Shown piece by piece: positions 27,544 to 37,273 of a stretch of DNA of 64,000 bases; position 1 is the first letter of the stretch, and each line of letters opens with the position of its first letter. The position numbers and the translations under genes were made by a program. The DNA is taken from NCBI GenBank assembly GCA_963752585.1, contig CAVVYV010000004.1, positions 434,001 through 498,000 of the forward strand, in the 5' to 3' direction. The stretch is from CAVVYV01 sp963752585. GTDB taxonomy: Bacteria > Actinomycetota > Thermoleophilia > Solirubrobacterales > 70-9. The notes beneath the pieces were generated by a model. It was given only the letters and a program-made list of their open reading frames with translations. It made no database searches and was not told the DNA's origin.

Positions 27544-28248
27544 CTAGCTGACCGGGGAGACGGCCTCGAGGATCAGCGGCCAGACGTGGACCTCCCAGGT
27601 CGCCGAGATGAGCAGCATTGGGATCGCCATCGTCACCGTGACCACGGTCGCCGCAAGCAGCTGGTCCCACTCTTCGCGGCGGCTCGCGATCGTCCAGGCC
27701 GCGAGCGGGAGGAAGACCGCGGTCAGCTCGAGCAGTGCGTGGGGCAGCGCGGTCAGGATCAGCAGGCCCGGGGAGATCGCGAGGCTGTGGGCGAGGGTGG
27801 AACCGATGAGCCCGAGGGCGAAGGCCTGGGTGATCAGCGAGAAGGAGGTGACCCCGATCACCCAGGCGAACGCGATCGGGCGCGCCTTCTCGTGAACCAC
27901 GCGTGAGATTCCGCTCCGCCTTGCCGCCGAGAGCGGGAGCGAGCTGCCGGCGATGAAGCCGGCGATACAGGCGAAGGCGTGGAGCGCGAGGACGAGCGAG
28001 TTGCGGCCCATCACCTCGAGCACCCGATGCGGGTCCGGGCCGTCGGGGGCCGCGGGCACGTAGTCGAAGCCGAGGTCGGGCCTGACGATCGAGGCAACTC
28101 CGAGGACAGCGGCCAGGAGGAGCAGCGAGATCGCGGCGGCACCCGCCAGCCAGCCGCCGAGTACCGGCAGCGGCTCCCGTCCCCAGCGGGCGAGGGTGGC
28201 GCGGGTGTCGCGAACCCCCCGGGCGAGGACGAGGTCGCTGGTCTCCAT
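27544..28248 (-). CDS. SpoIIM-like integral membrane protein
   Basis: A 234-residue protein with about five membrane helices. The pattern fits the SpoIIM/DUF95 family: N-terminal helix (LPVLGGWLAGAAAISLLLLAAVLG), a central MGRNSLVLALHAFACIAGFIAGSSLPL block, and the C-terminal ISPGLLILTALPHALLELTAVFLPLAAW, which resembles the PHG-x-x-EL motif. In Bacillus SpoIIM acts in engulfment, but non-sporulating bacteria also have such proteins, often with RDD-type partners. Function here is unknown. Family match is by pattern only. It is convergent with the ligase gene, which ends 16 bases away. Confidence 0.6.
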   Translation of the reverse strand: METSDLVLARGVRDTRATLARWGREPLPVLGGWLAGAAAISLLLLAAVLGVASIVRPDLGFDYVPAAPDGPDPHRVLEVMGRNSLVLALHAFACIAGFIAGSSLPLSAARRSGISRVVHEKARPIAFAWVIGVTSFSLITQAFALGLIGSTLAHSLAISPGLLILTALPHALLELTAVFLPLAAWTIASRREEWDQLLAATVVTVTMAIPMLLISATWEVHVWPLILEAVSPVS

Positions 28249-28293
28249 TCCCTACCTATCGGCAGGCGCCGACAGTGCCTGAGTGGGCGCTCC

Positions 28294-29317
28294 CTACTTC
28301 TTGGGGGCGCGGTTCTTCGCCCGGCTCGGCTGCACCCGCTTCGGCTCGCCGCGCTGCTTCGAGAAGTGGGGCGGCCAGGGGGCGTCGCCGAGCCCCCCTT
28401 CCTCGTCGCGGTGGGCGAGGTCGAGCAGCTGCTCGAGCGAGCCGGCGTGATCGTCGATCTCGGCCGCGGGGTCGCCGATCTTCTTCACCCGGGCGGGAAC
28501 GGTGTCTAGGCGGAGCTCTGCGGGATCGACGTCGGGGACCTCGTCCCACTCGATCGGGCAGCAGACCCGGGCGTCGGGGACGGGGCGCACGGAGTAGCCG
28601 GAGGCGATCGTCCGGTCGCGGGCGTTCTGGTTGTAGTCGACGAAGACGCCGTGGCGCTCCTCCTTCCACCACTTGCTCGTCGCCCGCTTCGGCTCCCGTC
28701 TCTCCACCTCTCGGGCCAGGGCGAGCGCCGCCCGGCGGACGTCGACATAGTCCCAGCGTGGCTCGATCCGAACGTTGACGTGGATCCCCCGGGACCCCGA
28801 GGTCTTCGGGAAGCCGCGAAGCCCGTGCTCCTCGAGGACCTCGCGGACGCAGAGCGCGACCTTTCGGACCGTGTTCCAGCGCACTCCAGGCGTCGGGTCG
28901 AGATCGACTCGGAGCTCGTCCGGGCAATCCAGGTCCGCTCGGCGGACCGGGTGCGGGTTGAAGTCGATCACCCCGAGGTTGACCGCCCAGACGAGATGCG
29001 CCGCGTCGTTTACGACCAGCTCGGTCGCCGTCCTCCCGGAGGGGAAGGTGAAGGTGGCGGTCTGCAGCCAGTTCGGCCGCCCCTTCTCGGGCACCCGCTT
29101 CTGGAAGAAGAACTCGCCGCCGGCGCCGTTGACGAAGCGCTTCATCGTCCCCGGCCGCTCGCGGAGCTGGTTCACCGCCGGCGTCGGCGACCTCGAGGTA
29201 GTAGGTGGCGAGGTCGAGCTTGGTGAAGCCAGGCTTCTCGAAGAAGACCTTGGCGGGGCTGGAGAGCCGGACCTCGCGCCCCGCCGCCTCGATCGTCGTG
29301 TACTCCTTCTTCGCCAA
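28294..29317 (-). CDS. LigD-type polymerase (primase-like) module, stand-alone, frameshifted
   Basis: A polymerase of the archaeo-eukaryotic primase fold that fills gaps during NHEJ, about 340 residues after frame correction. The N-terminus (LAKKEYTTIEAAGREVRLSSP, then AKVFFEKPGFTKLDLATYYLEV) is in one frame; from VNQLRERPGTMKRFVNG the rest is in the next. One extra base at about 29171-29182 explains the switch. Catalytic strands are seen: ELRVDLDPTPGV (Asp-x-Asp) and FPKTSGSRGIHVNVRI. The likely start is TTG 29317. A C-terminal basic tail (QPSRAKNRAPKK) follows. As with the ligase and phosphoesterase, it is a separate gene. Confidence 0.86.
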
Positions 29318-29384
29318 CCCCGGACATCTTCGCCCACTCGCGGGCTCCGGCCGCTGATGTAATTCCGGGCGTGGAGGAGGAGAG

Positions 29385-31545
29385 GTGAGCGCACGGACGC
29401 GGAGGGTTGCCTCCATCGCTCTCGCGGTCCTCGGTTGCCTCCTGGCGCTGGTCGGCGGCATCGCCTTCTACCTCCGCGAGGAGGTCTTCGACTCCGACGC
29501 CTTCGCCGACAACGCCGCCGAGTCGCTCAAGGACCAGAAGGTGGAGGAGGCGCTCGCCGATCCGATCGTCGACCAGACGATCGACAACGGCCCCGACGTA
29601 CTGATCAACGCCCGGCCGCTGCTGCTGTCGGCGACCGAGGGGGTGCTCGGCAGCAGCCCGTTCCGCGCGGTCTTCCGGAAGGGGGCGCGAAAGGTCCACA
29701 AGGCGGTCTTCAGCAAGGACCGCGACGAGATCGCCCTCACCCTCGCCAACGCCGACGTCCTCATCGCGGACGCGGTCTCGGCGCGATCCCCGAAGCTGGG
29801 CAGGAAGATCCCCCGGGACGTCGGCAACCGGCTGGTCGCCCTGTCCGAAAACGAGACGGTGCTGGCCGTGGTCCGGGTATCCGAGGACGTCAAGGTCCTC
29901 GGGCTGTTGCTGCCGCTCCTCGCCATCCTCTCCCTGGGCGGCTCGGTGGCGGTCGCCGTCGATCGCCGCCGGGCGCTGTTGATCGCCTCCTCCGGAGTGG
30001 CGATCGCGGCCCTCCTCGGCTTCTTCCTCTTCCTGATAGCGAGGGGGTTCGTCCTCTCCCAGTTCGACGACGACACCGTCCACACTGCCGTCGCCGCGGT
30101 CTGGGGGGCGTTCTTCGGCGGGCTCCGCACCTGGTTCCTGTCGCTCGGCTTCATCGCGATCCTCCTTGCCGCCGCCGCGGCGATGGCCCGCGAGCGGGAT
30201 CCGATTGCGCCGGCGCGCCGGGCCCTCGCCTTCGTCACCAGGACTCCGGCGAACCCGTGGGCCCGCGCCGGGCGCGCGGTTGCGGTCGGGGCGGTCAGCC
30301 TCCTCTTCGTCCTCCAGCCCACCCTGGCTCTACAGATCGTCGCGGTGACGATCGGCGCCTACGGCCTCTTCTTCGCCTCCTGCGAGCTCCTCGGCCTGAT
30401 CGGGCCCCCGCCGGACCGGGAGCGGATCCGCCGGGCGCTGCCCTCGGCGCGGGTCCTGGTGGGCGGCGCGGCGCTTCTGGCGGTCGTCGTGATCGCGGTG
30501 GTCGCGCTGGTCACCGGCGGCGACGAGGGCGAGCGCGAGATCGCCCGGCCACCGGGCGAGGTGGTCAACTGCAACGGCTTCCCCGAGCTCTGCGACCGGC
30601 CGCTGAACGAGGTCGCCTTTCCCGCCGCGCACAACGCGATGTCGGCCGCGGAGCTGCCCGGCTGGTACCAGCCGAATCAGCGCAACGACATCCGCGCCCA
30701 GCTCGACGACGGGATCAGGGCCTTCCTGATCGACAGCCACTACGGGGTCAAGCGGAGCAGCGGCCCGGTGCTCACCGACCTCGAGCGCGAGGGCAGCAGC
30801 AAGGTGCTGGAGGGAATCACCGCCGAGCTCGGGACCGAGGCCGCCGCCGCCTTCCAGCAGATTCAGGCCCAGTACGCCCATCGCGGCGGCGAGGGGAAGC
30901 CCGGCTCCTACTTCTGCCACGTCGTCTGCGAGCTCGGCTCGATCGAGATGGGGCAGACGCTCGGGTGGTTCCGCGACTTCCTCCAGTCCCACCCGGACGA
31001 GGTCGTGATCCTCTTCATCGAGGACAAGGTCTCTCCCACCGACACCGCGGCCGCCTTCGAGAAGAGCGGGATCCTCCCCTACGCCTACATCCACAAGCCC
31101 GGCGAGGGCTTCCCGACGATGCGCGAGCTGATCGAGACCGACAAGCGCCTGTTCGTGATGGCCGAGGTGGATGCGGGTGGCGGCGCGATCCCCTGGTACC
31201 ACCCGGGCTTCGAGCTGGCGATGGAGACCCCCTACACGTTCAAGTCAGCGGAGGAGCTGGCGAGCCCCGCGAGCTGCGCCAAGAACCGGGGCGGGACGGG
31301 CAAGCCGCTATTCCAGCTCAACCACTGGGTGGAGAAGGTGCCGCGCTCGCCGAGCACCGCGGCGACGGTCAACGACTTCGATTTCCTCCTCCAGCGGGCC
31401 AGCCGATGCGATCGAGCTCCGCGACGGCGCCGTCCCCAATATCGTCGCGGTCGACTACTACAACAAGGGCGACGTCGTCGACGCCACCGAGGCGCTGAAC
31501 GGGCTGGCCCCGGACGCGAAGCCGAGCTACCGGACCGTGGACTAG
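29385..31545 (+). CDS. Membrane protein with PI-PLC-like phosphodiesterase domain, frameshifted near C-terminus
   Basis: About 719 residues after frame correction. The N-terminal half has about eight membrane helices (first at 8-28) and a large periplasmic loop. The C-terminal part (about 385-719) follows a final helix (LLAVVVIAVVALVTGG) and looks like a PI-PLC X-type TIM barrel: EVAFPAAHNAMS has the active-site His, then GIRAFLIDSHYG, VVILFIEDKVSPTDTAAAF and FVMAEVDAGGG. At about 31391-31405 one extra base shifts the frame; corrected, it reads ADAIELRDGAVPNIVAVDYYN and ends at TAG 31543. RBS GGAGGAGGAGAG precedes GTG 29385. Substrate unknown. Confidence 0.76.
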
Positions 31546-32446
31546 ATGGAGAAGCTGGAGACGATCACCTACGAGGTGACCGGGGCGATTGCCCGGATCA
31601 CGCTCAACCGGCCCGATCGCGGCAATGGGATCACCCTCGAGATGCCGCGGGAGCTTGCCGCCTGCGTCGAGCGGGCCAACCTCGATCCCGCCGTCCACGT
31701 GATCGCCCTCGCCGGCAACGGCAGCGGCTTCTGCGGCGGCTACGACCTCGTCGCCTCGGCCGAGGGAAGGATGGAGGGAGTCTCGAATCCGGACGCTCCC
31801 GAGGGGTCACCGCTCGACCCAGCTGGTTCAGATGCGCAACCACGACCCGGAGGGCACCTGGGACCCGGTGGTCGACTACCAGATGATGAGCCGCAACGTC
31901 CGCGGCTTCATGAGCCTCTTCGACTCGGAGAAGCCGGTGGTCTGCAAGGTCCACGGCTACTGCGTCGCGGGAGGCACCGACATGGCGCTCTGCTCGGACC
32001 TGGTCGTCGCCGAGGACAAGGCGAAGATCGGCTATCCGCCCGCGCGGGTCTGGGGGGTGCCGACGACGGCGATGTGGGCGTTCCGGATCGGCCCCGGCAG
32101 GGCGAAGCGACTGCTGCTCACCGGCGACAGCATCGACGGCACGACCGCGGTCGAGTGGGGTCTCGCGACCGAGGCCGCCCCTGCGGGCGAGCTCGACGGG
32201 CGATTCGAGGGCCTGCTCGAGCGGATCGCCCGGATCCCGGTCAACCAGCTGGTCATGCACAAGCTGCTCCTGAACCAGGCGCTCTACGCCCAGGGACTGC
32301 ACGCGACCCAGGTGCTCGGCACCTTCTTCGACGGGATCGCCCGCCACACCGAGGAGGGGTTCGGCTTTCAGCAGCGGGCGGCCGAGGCCGGGTTCAAGGA
32401 AGCGGTCCGGGAGAGAGACGAACCCTTCGGCGACTACGGGCGGTAG
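31546..32446 (+). CDS. Enoyl-CoA hydratase/isomerase family protein, frameshifted
   Basis: A crotonase-fold enzyme of about 299 residues after frame correction. The first part has ITLNRPDRGNGITLEMP and AGNGSGFCGGYDLVA (the oxyanion loop), then GSPLDP in one frame. After one extra base (about 31817-31828) the other frame gives MRNHDPEGTWDPVVDYQMMSRN and VVCKVHGYCVAGGTDMALCSD, the second oxyanion strand. This pairing is typical of a clade of actinobacterial enoyl-CoA hydratases. ATG directly follows the stop of the PI-PLC-like gene. A PaaI-type thioesterase gene follows after 23 bases; both suggest acyl-CoA metabolism. Substrate chain length unknown. Confidence 0.85.
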
Positions 32447-32469
32447 GCCGCTGCGATACTGCCGCGGCG

Positions 32470-32931
32470 ATGAATTCCGAGATCACCGCGGAGGCGATCG
32501 CCAAGTGGCTGCCGGGGACGTTCCCCGGCGACATGGCGATCGAGCCGGTCGAGATCACCGACGAGCTCGCAACCGGACGGATGGTGGTCGACAAGCGCCA
32601 TCTGCACCCCGGCGGCTTCGTCCACGGCGGGGTCTGGACCGCGCTCGCCGACTCGGTCGCCGCCTGGGCGACCTTCCGGAACATGCCGCCGAACCACGAC
32701 TTCACCACGATCGAGCTGAAGCTGAACGTCTTCGGCCCGGGGCGGCTCGGCGACGAGCTGATCTGCCGGGCGCAGCCCCTCCACATCGGCCGGAGCACCG
32801 CGGTGATCGAGGCCCGGGTCCTGAACGGCGAGAAGCTCGTCGCCAACCTCGTCGTCACCCAGTTCGTCCTCCCCGGCCGCGACCCGCGGGCGGAGCGTCC
32901 GGCACCGGGCGACTATCCACCGGGCGACTAA
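32470..32931 (+). CDS. PaaI-family thioesterase (hotdog fold)
   Basis: A 153-residue hotdog-fold thioesterase that hydrolyses acyl- or aryl-CoA. The typical N-terminal KWLPGTFPGDMAIEPVEI, catalytic-loop HPGGFVHGGVWTALADSVAAWA (Asn/Asp/Gly-rich with HGG), and the strand TIELKLNVFGPGRLGDELICRA match PaaI/DUF4442-type families. The C-terminal 15 residues are Pro/Gly-rich and disordered. The likely acid residue is Asp in ALADSVA. It sits 23 bases after the enoyl-CoA hydratase and likely works in the same acyl-CoA pathway. Substrate not known. Confidence 0.87.
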   Translation: MNSEITAEAIAKWLPGTFPGDMAIEPVEITDELATGRMVVDKRHLHPGGFVHGGVWTALADSVAAWATFRNMPPNHDFTTIELKLNVFGPGRLGDELICRAQPLHIGRSTAVIEARVLNGEKLVANLVVTQFVLPGRDPRAERPAPGDYPPGD

Positions 32932-32938
32932 CCCGCAT

Positions 32939-32982
32939 AAAACGGGTTGCTCCTCGGCTTCGCCTACGGAGCACCCTCGCAT
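32939..32982. repeat. Copy of the short intergenic hairpin repeat
   Basis: The segment is AACGGGTTGCTCC, a central hairpin (tcGGCttcGCCta), then GGAGCACCCTCGCAT. Read on the other strand it starts TGCGAGGGTGCTCCG and ends GAGCAACCCGTT, the same ends as the copies at 8028-8133 and 53841-53880. It lies between a thioesterase stop and a SnoaL-like gene. Confidence 0.65.
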
Positions 32983-33065
32983 CGACTAGGTCCCACCCTT
33001 GACCTCCCGGCACCGCCGGAGTTAGGCTCGGATTCTCTGGGGAGGGACAAACAAGGAGGTTTGAA

Positions 33066-33455
33066 ATGGGCGAAAACGCGGATGCAGTCAAGGCCCGATG
33101 GGACGACTTCGGCAAGGGCGATATCGACGCCGCGGTCTCGACCACGAGCGAGGACGCCAAGATAGTGCTGCCGGAGACCCTGCCCTGGGGAGGCACCTAC
33201 CGAGGCCCCGACGGATTCAAGGAGATGATCCAGAAGTTCCTCTCCAACTTCGAGTCGGTCGATCCGAAGCCGACCGCCTTCCTCGAGGCCGACGACGGCG
33301 AGACGGTGATCGTCATGGTCGAGGGCGTCAGCACGACCAAGGCCGGAAAGGAGCTCAGAGGCCGCTCGATTTGGCTCTACAAGGTGAAGGACGGCGAGCT
33401 CACCGGAGCGGAGTTCTTCGGTGACACGGCCCAGGCCCGGGACGCGGTCAGCTAG
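33066..33455 (+). CDS. SnoaL-like (NTF2-fold) protein
   Basis: A 129-residue NTF2-superfamily protein. The N-terminal helix DAVKARWDDFGKGDID, then the conserved TLPWGGTYRGPDGFKEMIQKFL block and a GRSIWLYKVKDGELTGAEFFGD sheet are typical of SnoaL-like proteins, which act as small-ligand isomerases, cyclases or scaffolds. A strong AAGGAGG lies 7 bases before ATG, one of the best RBSs in the window, and high expression is plausible. Cytoplasmic, no signal peptide. Function unknown. Its TAG shares CTAG with the stop of the convergent ABC permease. Confidence 0.8.
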   Translation: MGENADAVKARWDDFGKGDIDAAVSTTSEDAKIVLPETLPWGGTYRGPDGFKEMIQKFLSNFESVDPKPTAFLEADDGETVIVMVEGVSTTKAGKELRGRSIWLYKVKDGELTGAEFFGDTAQARDAVS

Positions 33456-34276
33456 TCGATCAGGCGCTTCGTCATCCGCGCGACCGCAATCCGCCAGAGC
33501 GCGAACGCAAAGGCGATGAGGGAGGCGAAGCGCAGCAGGTCGACCGAGTCGTAGCCGAAGGCGGCGGCCCGGACGAGCTCGACCAGCTGGTAGAGCGGGT
33601 TGAAGTTGGCCGCGACCTGGAGCCCCTCGGGCAACTGGTCGATCGGGAAGAAGGTGCCCGCGACAAGGAACAGCGGCGTGATGACCAGCGTGGTCACGTA
33701 GTTGAACTGGTCGATCTTGGCGACGCTGGCCGCGACCGCGATCCCGAACGCGGCGAAGCCGAGCGCGGTGAAGAAGCTGAAGATCGGCACCAGCAGCATT
33801 CCGGGCGTGGGGTCGAGGCCGAACGCGATCCCGACGATCAGCGGGAAGCAGCCGAAGAAGCCGGCGCGGATTCCGATCCAGAGCATCTCGGCGGTGACCA
33901 GCTCCTCGGGATCGACCGGCGCGGCGAGGATCGCGTCGTAGGTGTTCTGGAAGCGCTCTTTGACGAAGGTGCCGAACATCGCCGGCAGGGCACTGGAGAA
34001 GATCACTGCGGTCGCGACCATCCCGGTGGCAACGAACTCGACGTAGCTCAGCCCCTCGACGCGGTCGATCAAAGTGGCCCCCAACCCGACCCCGAAGGCG
34101 AGCAGGTAGACGATCGGCTCCAGGATGCTGGAGAAGGCCGTGCCCTTCCAGTAGGTGCGGAAGTTGGCGGCCTCGCGGCTCATAACGCCGGTGATCGCGG
34201 CGGGCTCGAGCCTTCTCATCCTCGGGCGGGCCGCGGCGTTCATCCGGTCCACCCGTCTAGGTGGGAGGCCGATCAT
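33452..34276 (-). CDS. ABC-2 type transporter permease
   Basis: A 274-residue permease with about six membrane helices. The N-terminal region MSREAANFRTYWKG precedes the first helix (ILEPIVYLLAFGVGLGATLI). A long hydrophobic stretch and the C-terminal PLYQLVELVRAAAFGYDS match the ABC2_membrane family found with NodI/DrrA-type ATPases. It starts with a 4-base overlap (ATGA) to the ATPase gene. The first in-frame ATG is at 34276; MNAAARP at 34243 is also possible. Expected to export a lipid, glycan or drug. The substrate is unknown. Confidence 0.88.
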   Translation of the reverse strand: MIGLPPRRVDRMNAAARPRMRRLEPAAITGVMSREAANFRTYWKGTAFSSILEPIVYLLAFGVGLGATLIDRVEGLSYVEFVATGMVATAVIFSSALPAMFGTFVKERFQNTYDAILAAPVDPEELVTAEMLWIGIRAGFFGCFPLIVGIAFGLDPTPGMLLVPIFSFFTALGFAAFGIAVAASVAKIDQFNYVTTLVITPLFLVAGTFFPIDQLPEGLQVAANFNPLYQLVELVRAAAFGYDSVDLLRFASLIAFAFALWRIAVARMTKRLID

Positions 34277-35175
34277 TCTGCCTCCTCTCCGGTCAGCAGC
34301 ACGAATACGTCCTCGAGGGTCGCGGCGCGTCGCACGGCATCGTCGGGCACGGCGCTGTTCGAGGAGCGCTCCGAACCGACGATCGCGATCGCGGGACCGG
34401 CCGGGCGCACAGCCAGCCCCTCGCTCTCGGCGATCGCTCGCGCCTCCGCCAGGTAGTCCGGGGGACCGTAGACCTCGGCAGTCTCGCGCCCGGCGTGCTC
34501 GGCGATCAGCTTGGCGGGGGTGCCACGCGCAATCACCCTTCCGTGTGTCATCAGCGCCACCTCGTCGGCAAGGCGCTCGGCCTCCTCGATGTAGTGGGTG
34601 GACATCAGGATCGTCTTGCCCCTTGCGCGAAGCGCGTCGATCAGCGACCAGAGCTCGGTCCGGATCTGAGGATCGAGACCGACGGTGGGCTCGTCCAGAA
34701 GCAGCAGCTCCGGCTCGTGGATCAGGCCGCGCGCCAGCAGCAGCCGGCGGCGCATCCCGCCCGAGAGCTTGTCGACCGCGTCGCGGCGGCGGCCGGTCAG
34801 CCGTGAGAGGGCGAGGCCGCTGTCGACCGCCGCTCGCACGTCCTTGACGCGATAGAGGCGGGCGAAGATCGCCAGGTTGTCCTCGACGGTGACGTCCACA
34901 TCGAGGTTGTCGAGCTGGGGGACCACGCCCATCCTCGCCCGTGCGTCCTTGGAGTCATCGGGGAGCTCGTGCTCGAACACCCGGATTTCTCCTTCGTCCG
35001 CGACCGCCTGGCCGGTGAGCAGCCGCATCGTGGTCGACTTGCCGGCGCCGTTTGGCCCGAGCAGGCCGAGGCAAATCCCCTCGGGGACGTCGAGATAGAG
35101 GTGGTCGACCGCGGTGATCGGCCCGAAGCGCTTGACGGCGCCGCGAAGCGTGATCGCAGGGGAGGGCATCTGCAA
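34273..35175 (-). CDS. ABC-2 type transporter ATPase (DrrA/NodI-like)
   Basis: A 300-residue ATPase pairing with the overlapping permease. Walker A GPNGAGKST is at about 40-48, the signature LSGGMRRRL in the middle, Walker B LLLLDEPTVGLDPQ, and H-loop MSTHYIEEAERL. These features match exporters of the daunorubicin/NodI class. The C-terminal part carries an unusual stretch with ASP-rich and variable residues (AEARAIAESEGLAVRPAGPA) of the regulatory type. Start ATG 35175 may alternatively be the second Met (MPSPAITLR). The pair forms a two-gene leftward operon that probably exports a lipid or antibiotic-like compound. Confidence 0.92.
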   Translation of the reverse strand: MQMPSPAITLRGAVKRFGPITAVDHLYLDVPEGICLGLLGPNGAGKSTTMRLLTGQAVADEGEIRVFEHELPDDSKDARARMGVVPQLDNLDVDVTVEDNLAIFARLYRVKDVRAAVDSGLALSRLTGRRRDAVDKLSGGMRRRLLLARGLIHEPELLLLDEPTVGLDPQIRTELWSLIDALRARGKTILMSTHYIEEAERLADEVALMTHGRVIARGTPAKLIAEHAGRETAEVYGPPDYLAEARAIAESEGLAVRPAGPAIAIVGSERSSNSAVPDDAVRRAATLEDVFVLLTGEEAE

Positions 35176-35194
35176 AGAGGCTAGGGAACCGAGG

Positions 35195-36629
35195 TCAGGG
35201 CACGCGGTGGATCTCGAATAGGTTGGTGCCCATCTCCTGAGCCGGAAGCCCGGCGGTGACCGCTACCAGGTCGCCAGAGGAGGCGATCCCCTCCTCGCGG
35301 GCGAGGCGCGCGCAGTCGTCGAGCAGCCGGCGAAGGCTGGTCCACTCCTCGGCGTGGGAGGCGCGGACGCCGAATAGCAAGTTCATCCGGCGAACGGTCT
35401 CCATCCGCGCCGAGACCGCGAGCACGGGGACCCGGGGGCGGAAGGCGGAGACCAGCCGGGCGGTGCGACCGGAGGTGGTGGGGACGACGATCGCCGCCAG
35501 GCCCAGCCGGTAGGAGGCGGCGACGGCGACTTGGGTGACCGCCTCGCCGATGTCGTGCGGCGCGCTCCTCGACCCGGGTGAAGACCCACTCGCGGTAGGG
35601 CAGCCGCCGCTCGGTGGCGCGGGCGATCCGGTCCATCACCCGCACCGCCTCCACCGGGTTCTCGCCGACCGCGGTCTCCTCGGAAAGCATCACCGCGTCG
35701 GTGCCGTCGTAGATCGCGTTGGCGACGTCGGTGACCTCGGCTCGGGTGGGCCTTGTGGCCCGGACCATCGTCGCCAGCATCTGGGTGGCGGTGATCGCCG
35801 GCTTCGCCGCTCGTCCCGCCGCAGCGATCAGGCGCTTCTGGGTCCCAGGGACCTCCTCGATCGGCAGCTCGACACCGAGATCGCCGCGGGCGACCATGAT
35901 CCCGCTCTCCGCGGCCGCGATGATCTCCTCGGCGCGCTCGGCCGCCTGTGGCTTCTCGATCTTCGCGACCAGGGGAATGTCTCCGCCGCGGGCGCTGATC
36001 GCCGCGTGCACCCGGTCGAGGTCGGCCGGGCGGCGGACGAAGGAGACCGCGAGGAGGTCGATGCCGTGGCGGCAGGCGAAGTCGCACCATTCCTCGTCGG
36101 CATGGCCGGTGTCGGGAAGCTCGGCATCGGCGCCGGGCAGGTTAACCCCCTGGTGGGAGCTGACCGCGCCCCCCGCCTCCACCTCGCAGGTGACGTCAGG
36201 GTCGGAGACCGAGAGCACCTTGAGCCGTACCCGGCCGTCGGCGAGGAAGACGGGGTCGGATTCCTTAACCGCCCGGCTGAAGCCGGGCCACTGCACCGGC
36301 AGCCGCTCCGCGTCCCCGGGCGGGCCGTCGGCGGAGCCGGTGAGGACGACGGTCGAACCGGAGTGGAGGACGGCGACGTCGTCGACGAGATCGCCCAGCC
36401 GAAGCTTCGGCCCGGGGAGGTCCCCGAGGATCCCGACCTCCCGTCCGGCCTCCGCGGCGGCGTCGCGAATCCGGGAGATGTGCTCGGCGTGTTGCTCCGC
36501 GGTCGCATGCGAGAAGTTGAGCCGGAAGACGTCGACTCCGGCCTCGAGAAGTTCCAGCAGCACCTCCGGCTCGAGGCTCGCCGGGCCGACGGTGGCGACG
36601 ATCTTGGTGCGCCGGTGGCCCTTGCTCAT
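35195..36629 (-). CDS. pyk: Pyruvate kinase, frameshifted in the C-terminal domain
   Basis: Catalyses phosphoenolpyruvate plus ADP to pyruvate plus ATP, the last glycolytic step. The product is about 477 residues after frame correction. N-terminal [12 protein letters not shown] and VFRLNFSHA, Lys/Glu catalytic [29 protein letters not shown] and [17 protein letters not shown] are all present. Near 35551-35566 one extra base moves the frame; corrected it continues [20 protein letters not shown], then [16 protein letters not shown], to TGA at 35195-35197. The enzyme is normally essential, so a sequence error is more likely than a pseudogene. Its start overlaps the HAD phosphatase stop by 4 bases. 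Confidence 0.92.
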
Positions 36630-37273
36630 CGCGATAGCGCCTCCGGCGCGGCGCCCAGCTCGGCGACCGACTCGAACACCTCGCGGGCGCCCGCCTCGCG
36701 CAGTTCGGAGGCGCTGTATCCGCCGCTGAGTACCGCGATCGTCTCGATCCCCGCCCGGCCAGCCGCCTCCACGTCCCAGACCGTGTCGCCGACCATCAGC
36801 GCGTCGCGCGTCCTCGCCTTCTCGAGCGCCGCCTCGACCAGGTCGGGCTCCGGCTTGGTCGCCTCGACGTCGGCCGAGGTCGTCCAAGCGTCGACGACCT
36901 CCCGCGCATCGAGCAGATCGAGGTACTGGTCGACCTCCTCCTCCTTGGCCGAGGAGGCGAGGACGATCGTCAGCTCGCGGTTGCGCAGGTCGCCGAGCAG
37001 CGCCTTCGCCCCCTCGAAGGGCTCGACCTCGTCGATCATCCCCAAGTAGAGGGGCCCCTCGGCGGCGCGGATCTCGTCGCCACGGTCCCGCTCCACCTCG
37101 GCGCCCGCCAGGTGCTCGACCAGCTGGTCGCCGCCCATCCCGATCGAGCGGTGGATCCTCCAAATAGGCAGCACCACTCCATGTTGGCGGAAGGCCCGGA
37201 ACCAAGCGAGCGCGTGGTGGTAGTTGGTGTCGACCAGGGTGCCGTCGATGTCGAGGATCATCGCCTTCGTCAT
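36626..37273 (-). CDS. HAD-superfamily hydrolase (phosphoglycolate phosphatase-like)
   Basis: A 215-residue haloacid-dehalogenase phosphatase. Motif [12 protein letters not shown] is at about 6-16, a cap follows ([17 protein letters not shown]), motif [14 protein letters not shown], motif [14 protein letters not shown], and motif [13 protein letters not shown]. The layout is that of beta-phosphoglucomutase or phosphoglycolate phosphatase-like enzymes. The substrate is not fixed. Its ATG at 37273 shares one base with the stop of the P-type ATPase (TGATG), and its stop overlaps the pyk start by 4 bases, so the three genes form a coupled leftward operon. Confidence 0.88.
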   Translation of the reverse strand: MTKAMILDIDGTLVDTNYHHALAWFRAFRQHGVVLPIWRIHRSIGMGGDQLVEHLAGAEVERDRGDEIRAAEGPLYLGMIDEVEPFEGAKALLGDLRNRELTIVLASSAKEEEVDQYLDLLDAREVVDAWTTSADVEATKPEPDLVEAALEKARTRDALMVGDTVWDVEAAGRAGIETIAVLSGGYSASELREAGAREVFESVAELGAAPEALSR

